Assembly (NCBI GenBank): GCA_900546785.1
Contig: URED01000004.1
Location: forward strand, 1 to 64,000
Length of the DNA stretch: 64,000 bases
Source: an uncultured Oscillospiraceae bacterium
Lineage (GTDB): Bacteria; Bacillota; Clostridia; Oscillospirales; Acutalibacteraceae
Direction of reading: 5' to 3'
Both the position numbers and the translations under genes were made by a program. Positions within the stretch are counted from its first letter, which is position 1, and each line of letters starts with the position of its first letter. Below are positions 59,905 to 64,000 of the stretch, one piece after another. A model generated the notes under the pieces. The model was not told where the DNA came from, did no database searches, and was given only the letters and a program-made list of their open reading frames with translations.

Positions 59905-60062
59905 AAAATTCTCCGCCTTTTCAAAAATAACAGCATTCTATAAATAACCATTTTATTATAGCAAAAAAACATTAGCAATAAAAGACTTTTTTGTATGTTT
60001 TCGGATTTTCAGGGCAAAATCCGTTTAGGGAATGTTTATAGCAAACCGAAAGGAATGATACA

Positions 60063-61376
60063 ATGAAAAGGCGAAATATAGTCAGAATATGCTCGTTTGC
60101 TTTTTGCGCGGTAGCGGCGCTTGCCGCCTTTGCCATTATGGGAAACATAAAAAGCAACAGCTACCAAACACGTCTTGAAGCGGCATACCAGCGCAATCTT
60201 ATGCAGCTTTCGGAATGCCTTGATTCCATAGAAACAAGCCTTTCCAAAAGCCAGTACGCCACATCAAGCGAAATGATGAATAAAATTTCCGGCGATCTGT
60301 ATTCCGAATGCTGCACGGCAAAAAATGCGCTGTCCTCTTTGCCGATAAGCCAGCTCAATCTCACGGGCGCTTATAAATTTCTGAGCCAAGCGGGCGATTA
60401 CGCGCGCTATCTTTCCGCAAAAGAACAGGTAACGCAGGAGGAGTATGACAATTTAGCGCTGCTTTTGACCTATGCGCAGGAATATTCTGATTTTGCGGAC
60501 ACGATCGTAAGCCGCTGCAATGCCGGCGGAAGCATCACGGATAACGAGGTAGTGCTGGAAAGCAGCGACTTGAAGGTATCTTCGTTCTCCGCCGATTTTT
60601 CAAGCGCAGAGGAAACGTTTGAGGGCTACCCCACACTGCTTTATGACGGCCCGTTTGCGGACGCCGTGCTGAACAAGGAAAGCGCAATGATAAAATCCGC
60701 AGAAAAAAAGGACCAGGACGAATGCCGAAAGATAGCTGCGGCGGCGCTGGGTGTTGACGAAGGCGGCGTTGTTTACAAAACGGAAGAGAGCGGCACCCTG
60801 CCGGCATATGTGTTCTCCTACAAGCTGTATACAATAGCCGTAACAAAAAACGGCGGATATATTGCATACATTCTTAACGAGGGCACGCCGTCCGAACAGG
60901 CAATCACGGAAGATAATGCGATCAATGTGGCAAAGGACTATCTGAACAAGATCGGCTACAGCGATATGAAAGAATCCTATTACACCGTTTACAACAATGT
61001 TTGCACAATCAATTTTGCCTATTGCAAAGACAATATAACGTATTATTCAGATCTCATCAAAGTGGGCGTTTCCCTCTCTGACGGCAATATATTCTCCCTT
61101 GAGGCGGACGGTTACCTTGTGAACCATACCGAAAGGGAAGTACCGGGATTTGCCGCCGAGCAAATCGGAGTGGAATTGAACAGCAATGTAGAGATCCTGT
61201 CCGCATCACGCTGCCTGATTCCGAAAAGCAGCGGTGTGGAAGTTTTTTGCAACGAATACCACTGCAAAAACAAAAGCACGGGGCAGGAAGTTTTGATCTA
61301 TACCGATTCGGAAACCGGCGAGGAAGAAGATATCCTGCTGCTGATGTATTCGGACAACGGCACACTTACAAAATAG
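60063..61376 (+). CDS. ypeB: Germination protein YpeB
   Basis: A 437-residue spore protein that holds and stabilises the cortex-lytic enzyme SleB. An N-terminal membrane helix (residues 8-28) is followed by the coiled YpeB domain with the hallmark YPTLLYDGPFADAV and PepSY-like C-terminal repeats (ITEDNAINVAKDYLNKIGY). In bacilli it is paired with sleB; no sleB is adjacent here. AAAGGA precedes the ATG. It ends 52 bases before the next start. Confidence 0.9.
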   Translation: MKRRNIVRICSFAFCAVAALAAFAIMGNIKSNSYQTRLEAAYQRNLMQLSECLDSIETSLSKSQYATSSEMMNKISGDLYSECCTAKNALSSLPISQLNLTGAYKFLSQAGDYARYLSAKEQVTQEEYDNLALLLTYAQEYSDFADTIVSRCNAGGSITDNEVVLESSDLKVSSFSADFSSAEETFEGYPTLLYDGPFADAVLNKESAMIKSAEKKDQDECRKIAAAALGVDEGGVVYKTEESGTLPAYVFSYKLYTIAVTKNGGYIAYILNEGTPSEQAITEDNAINVAKDYLNKIGYSDMKESYYTVYNNVCTINFAYCKDNITYYSDLIKVGVSLSDGNIFSLEADGYLVNHTEREVPGFAAEQIGVELNSNVEILSASRCLIPKSSGVEVFCNEYHCKNKSTGQEVLIYTDSETGEEEDILLLMYSDNGTLTK

Positions 61377-61428
61377 CCGCAACGGTAACCCCGTTTATAT
61401 ATAAATATTTTTGAAAGGATGCATTTTT

Positions 61429-61725
61429 ATGAAAAAAGGCATAATTGCAGTTACGGCGGCAATCATTCTGGCCGTCTGCATATTCGCAGGCTGTACCTCT
61501 GATAACGACCGTGACACAACCACGACTACAACCACGACCACAACAACCACTGCGCAGACAACGACAACGACCACCACAAACATGGCGGAGGAAGCGATGA
61601 CAGACGCGAGCGAAAATGCAAGCGAAGCGGCTTCCGACGTGGGCGACGCTATAGGTGACGCGGCAGGCGGCGCAGGAGAAGCGGCCTCCGATCTTGGCGA
61701 TGCGGCAAGAGACGCACTCGGTTAA
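61429..61725 (+). CDS. Small Thr-rich lipoprotein
   Basis: A 98-residue protein. The lipoprotein signal ends in lipobox IFAGC. Then comes a run of Thr residues with only AQ and an N interrupting (about residues 28-51), and an acidic Ala/Asp/Gly helical tail with the repeated GDAA/SDVGDA pattern. The ACN codon run is low-complexity and may vary in length. AAAGGA lies before the ATG at 61429. It follows ypeB and may share its transcript; function unknown. Confidence 0.7.
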   Translation: MKKGIIAVTAAIILAVCIFAGCTSDNDRDTTTTTTTTTTTTAQTTTTTTTNMAEEAMTDASENASEAASDVGDAIGDAAGGAGEAASDLGDAARDALG

Positions 61726-61752
61726 TGCGGATATTGACCAGCGCATCAAAAC

Positions 61753-61789
61753 GCCCCGCACAAGGTAAAACGCCTTGTGCGGGGCTGTT
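61753..61789 (+). terminator. Terminator after the Thr-rich lipoprotein gene
   Basis: Perfect 13-base stem GCCCCGCACAAGG / CCTTGTGCGGGGC and a T-rich run. Confidence 0.85.
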
Positions 61790-61810
61790 TATTATGTAGA
61801 TTTTTATGAT

Positions 61811-62977
61811 TTAATTTTCCGGTACAGGCTTTGCTGCATACAGCAGCACAACATCTCGCGAATTGATGATGCCGTCTGTATTCAGATCATAGAGCGAATC
61901 ATATTGCGCACTGCCCGCCTTTTTATTGAAAGCGGCAAGCATTTCGCTCTGCGCCTCGTTGATCATAGTATTGATCTCAACATAATCCCGCGAATTGATA
62001 TACCCGTCTGCATTCAGATCATACACGGGATCATAAGCACTATCCGTTTTGGAAGCGCCGAACGCGGAAAAGAAATCCGCCTGTCTTTCCGATTCGCTGC
62101 ATACAAAATCGCCCGTGATGCTCTCGGAACATTTTGAACAGGTATAAACGGTGCTTCCCGGCTCAAGCCAGGTCGGTCTCTGAACATGCGCCTCGTATTC
62201 ATGGATACAGTTGACGATCTCAAACTTTGCCTGAACGGGGTGACCCATATAATGAGCCGTGACCGTGTGCGTGCCTACGGTTGCGGCGCAATCCGAAAGA
62301 TCCAGAATAATATCGCAGCCGTTAAGCGAGGCAATGGAGCTGTTTTTTCCTATCCATTCATACAGCTTGCCGTCCGCATAGACCACGCGCAGGCTCAGAT
62401 CCTGCAAAAGCTGCTGCGGGCTGTACGCCGAAAGCTCATAAACGCCGGCATTTTTACTGCCTTTTACATAAAGATGCAGATAATCGCTGTTCGGAACCGC
62501 ATCGGACGGTGTACTCGTCATCCAAACAGAAAACGGGCCGCTGGAATCATAATAGCCGTTCGTATACGCGAACTCATAATAATACGTTACGCCCTTTTCA
62601 AGATACGCCGTATGGCTGTAGATATAGCGCAGATCCTCGTTGATCTCCGCCGGGGCATAGCTTGCGGACAGCAGATTATCCTGCGCGTCATACAGCTCCG
62701 TTTTCATCTTTTTTCTGGAGGATACGGTAACGGTATACTCCGCCGAATACTGCGGCGTAAACGAGCAGCGGTAATAATACTTCCAATTATCACCGTGGAA
62801 AAAATCGCTTGTGCCGGTGGTCAGATCAAGCTGTGAAAACAGCGCGAGGTAAAGGCCGTCATACTCTATGGGCGTTGTGGGAAAATAAGAGGCGGCGGAC
62901 GCAGTTATGCCATACGGTAAAACTGCCGTTGTTAATAAAAACAACAGCGCCGTTAAAACAGCCAGCCTTTTTTTCAT
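61811..62977 (-). CDS. Secreted protein with C-terminal dockerin-like Ca-binding repeats
   Basis: A 388-residue protein. A signal peptide (residues 1-29, ending TASAA) is followed by a beta-rich region (to about 265) with an Ig-like segment, and a CIHEYEAHVQ...YTCSKCSESI cysteine module. The end is a type I dockerin-like domain with two calcium loops (YDLNADGYINSRDYVEI and YDLNTDGIINSRDVVLL). Dockerins bind cohesins on scaffold proteins. No catalytic domain is visible. ATG 62977 is used; GGGTGAGG lies just upstream. Confidence 0.8.
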   Translation of the reverse strand: MKKRLAVLTALLFLLTTAVLPYGITASAASYFPTTPIEYDGLYLALFSQLDLTTGTSDFFHGDNWKYYYRCSFTPQYSAEYTVTVSSRKKMKTELYDAQDNLLSASYAPAEINEDLRYIYSHTAYLEKGVTYYYEFAYTNGYYDSSGPFSVWMTSTPSDAVPNSDYLHLYVKGSKNAGVYELSAYSPQQLLQDLSLRVVYADGKLYEWIGKNSSIASLNGCDIILDLSDCAATVGTHTVTAHYMGHPVQAKFEIVNCIHEYEAHVQRPTWLEPGSTVYTCSKCSESITGDFVCSESERQADFFSAFGASKTDSAYDPVYDLNADGYINSRDYVEINTMINEAQSEMLAAFNKKAGSAQYDSLYDLNTDGIINSRDVVLLYAAKPVPEN

Positions 62978-63043
62978 TTTCCTCACCCTTAAACGATTAA
63001 ACAAAAGGGCGCCCGCTGAGAGGCGCCCGAAAAACAGATAAGA

Positions 63044-63457
63044 TTATTCCTGAGATTCGCCGTCTGATTCGGGCTCATCTTCGATCTCAAATTCAAGAAG
63101 TTCTCCGCAGGCGGGGCATTCGATGCTGCCCTCCATAACGGTATCCTCATCAACTGTAAATTCCTCGCCGCATGCAGGGCAGGTTATGGCATAGTCGCCC
63201 TCCTCGCCGTCGTCACAGCAGCAATCGCAATCATCGCACTCGGAAAGGTAATCCTCTACCTCTGCAAGGTCATCGTCAATGCCGTCCACCTGCTCGGCAA
63301 GAAGATCCATATCCTCGTTTACATCGTCAATATCCTCAATGATATTTTCAAGAACCTCAACGATCGCCTTGAACATTTTTGTGTCTTTCTTATCATCGTC
63401 AAAATCAAGGCCGTCAAGCAAGCCCTTAAGATATCCTAAGCTTTCTGCGGTATTCAT
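63044..63457 (-). CDS. CD1247-type acidic protein with zinc ribbon
   Basis: A 137-residue protein. The N-terminal domain (SLGYLKGLLDGLDFDDDKKDTKMFKAIVEVLENI) is the conserved CD1247 type of Clostridia. An acidic coiled stretch, a Cys cluster (CDDCDCCCDD) and a two-CxxC zinc ribbon (CPACGEEF, CPACGELL) follow. The function is unknown. It sits 21 bases downstream of efp on the same strand, a pairing that may be an operon. Confidence 0.85.
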   Translation of the reverse strand: MNTAESLGYLKGLLDGLDFDDDKKDTKMFKAIVEVLENIIEDIDDVNEDMDLLAEQVDGIDDDLAEVEDYLSECDDCDCCCDDGEEGDYAITCPACGEEFTVDEDTVMEGSIECPACGELLEFEIEDEPESDGESQE

Positions 63458-63478
63458 AAATAAATCCTCCCTGAAAAA

Positions 63479-64000
63479 TTATGCGCGTTCCATATATTCG
63501 CAGGTTCTTGTGTCCACGCGGATCTTATCGCCCTCGTTGATGAAAAGAGGCACTCTGATCTCCGCACCCGTTTCAAGCGTGGCGGGCTTTAATGTATTTG
63601 TTGCCGTATTGCCCTTGAAGCCGGGATCTGTTTTGGTTACCTCAAGCGTAACGAAGGTAGGCGGCTCCACACCGAACACCTTGCCCTTATAGGAAAGAAC
63701 GCGGCAGACATCGTTTTCCTTAACGAATTTAAAATTATCACTGAGATCGCTTTGCGCAACGGGAACCATATCAAAGGTCTCCTGATCCATGAAGTAATAG
63801 ATTCCGTCATCGTTATAGGAATAGACCATATCCTTTCTTTCGATATAAGCGGTTGGGAATTTTTCCGTTGGATTAAAGGTTCTTTCAACAACGGAACCCT
63901 GGATCACGTTTTTGATCTTTGCCCTTACGAAAGCAGCGCCCTTGCCCGGCTTAACATGCTGGAACTCAACGATCTGATAGACCTGGCCGTCCATCTCAAA
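63479..64000 (-). CDS. efp: Elongation factor P, 5' end beyond the window
   Basis: At least 173 residues of the roughly 185-residue translation factor that relieves ribosome stalling at polyproline. [15 protein letters not shown] carries the lysine-loop Lys that can be modified, and the OB-fold domains II and III follow, ending [12 protein letters not shown]. The frame stays open at the window edge (FEMDG), so about ten N-terminal residues are missing. No modification enzyme is visible in the window. Confidence 0.95.
   Translation of the reverse strand, partial: FEMDGQVYQIVEFQHVKPGKGAAFVRAKIKNVIQGSVVERTFNPTEKFPTAYIERKDMVYSYNDDGIYYFMDQETFDMVPVAQSDLSDNFKFVKENDVCRVLSYKGKVFGVEPPTFVTLEVTKTDPGFKGNTATNTLKPATLETGAEIRVPLFINEGDKIRVDTRTCEYMERA

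Overview
The window looks like the chromosome of a spore-forming, carbohydrate-fermenting gut Firmicute of class Clostridia, close to the Oscillospiraceae/Ruminococcus group. Spore genes (ypeB and spoVAC, spoVAD, spoVAEb), a CD1247-type zinc-ribbon protein, a dockerin-bearing secreted protein, the aspS-gatCAB arrangement and promoters of the TTGACA-17-TATAAT type all fit this. The species is not identifiable from the sequence alone. No rRNA, tRNA or CRISPR array was seen.

Layout. 1-6216: an IS3 transposase remnant, a small Cys-rich protein, a membrane-anchored polysaccharide deacetylase, a SecB-like protein, purA, a lipoprotein and guaA. 6203-17284: an AT-rich composite genomic island in the 3' end of guaA. 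The last codons of guaA (CGAGTGGGAATGATA) recur exactly at 17270 and approximately at 12876, so the island reads as two elements in tandem. Element A (about 6.7 kb) carries an Abi_2/HEPN protein, a RepA-like ATPase, a ribbon-helix-helix protein, a tyrosine integrase, an excisionase-like protein, a secreted Ser-rich protein and two promoter-delimited structured RNA candidates. Element B (about 4.4 kb) has no integrase and carries a TnpV relic, an HTH-C5 methyltransferase, an Eco47II-type endonuclease and an SMC/OLD-like ATPase with a C-terminal HEPN-like motif.

17452-33446: ogt, a sialidase-GPH transporter operon, a MATE pump, a flavin/PNPOx-like protein, three small XRE regulators with clear operators, a sugar O-acetyltransferase, a DUF1846 protein, pyrG, an MFS transporter and gap. 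33618-46563: a doubly broken permease gene, repeats, an SCP2 protein, dispersed spoVA genes, an orphan ABC ATPase, a TM2 protein, a GNAT, an esterase, a GPH transporter-GH13 alpha-glucosidase operon and a deletion scar joining a lipoprotein 5' end to a MATE 3' end.

46641-64000: aspS-gatC-gatA-gatB (aspartyl-tRNA synthetase with the amidotransferase that would make Asn-tRNA and/or Gln-tRNA), glgP with a cyclomaltodextrinase-type GH13, a flippase, proB-proA, ypeB, a Thr-rich lipoprotein, the dockerin protein, the CD1247-type protein and the 3' part of efp. Glycan use is a theme: two GPH transporters with very long charged C-terminal tails each sit beside a cytosolic glycosidase (sialidase, alpha-glucosidase), and glgP plus a second cytosolic GH13 handle maltodextrin or glycogen. 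The most unusual material is the guaA island: a tandem mobile-element array with restriction and abortive-infection genes and two apparently undescribed structured RNAs.
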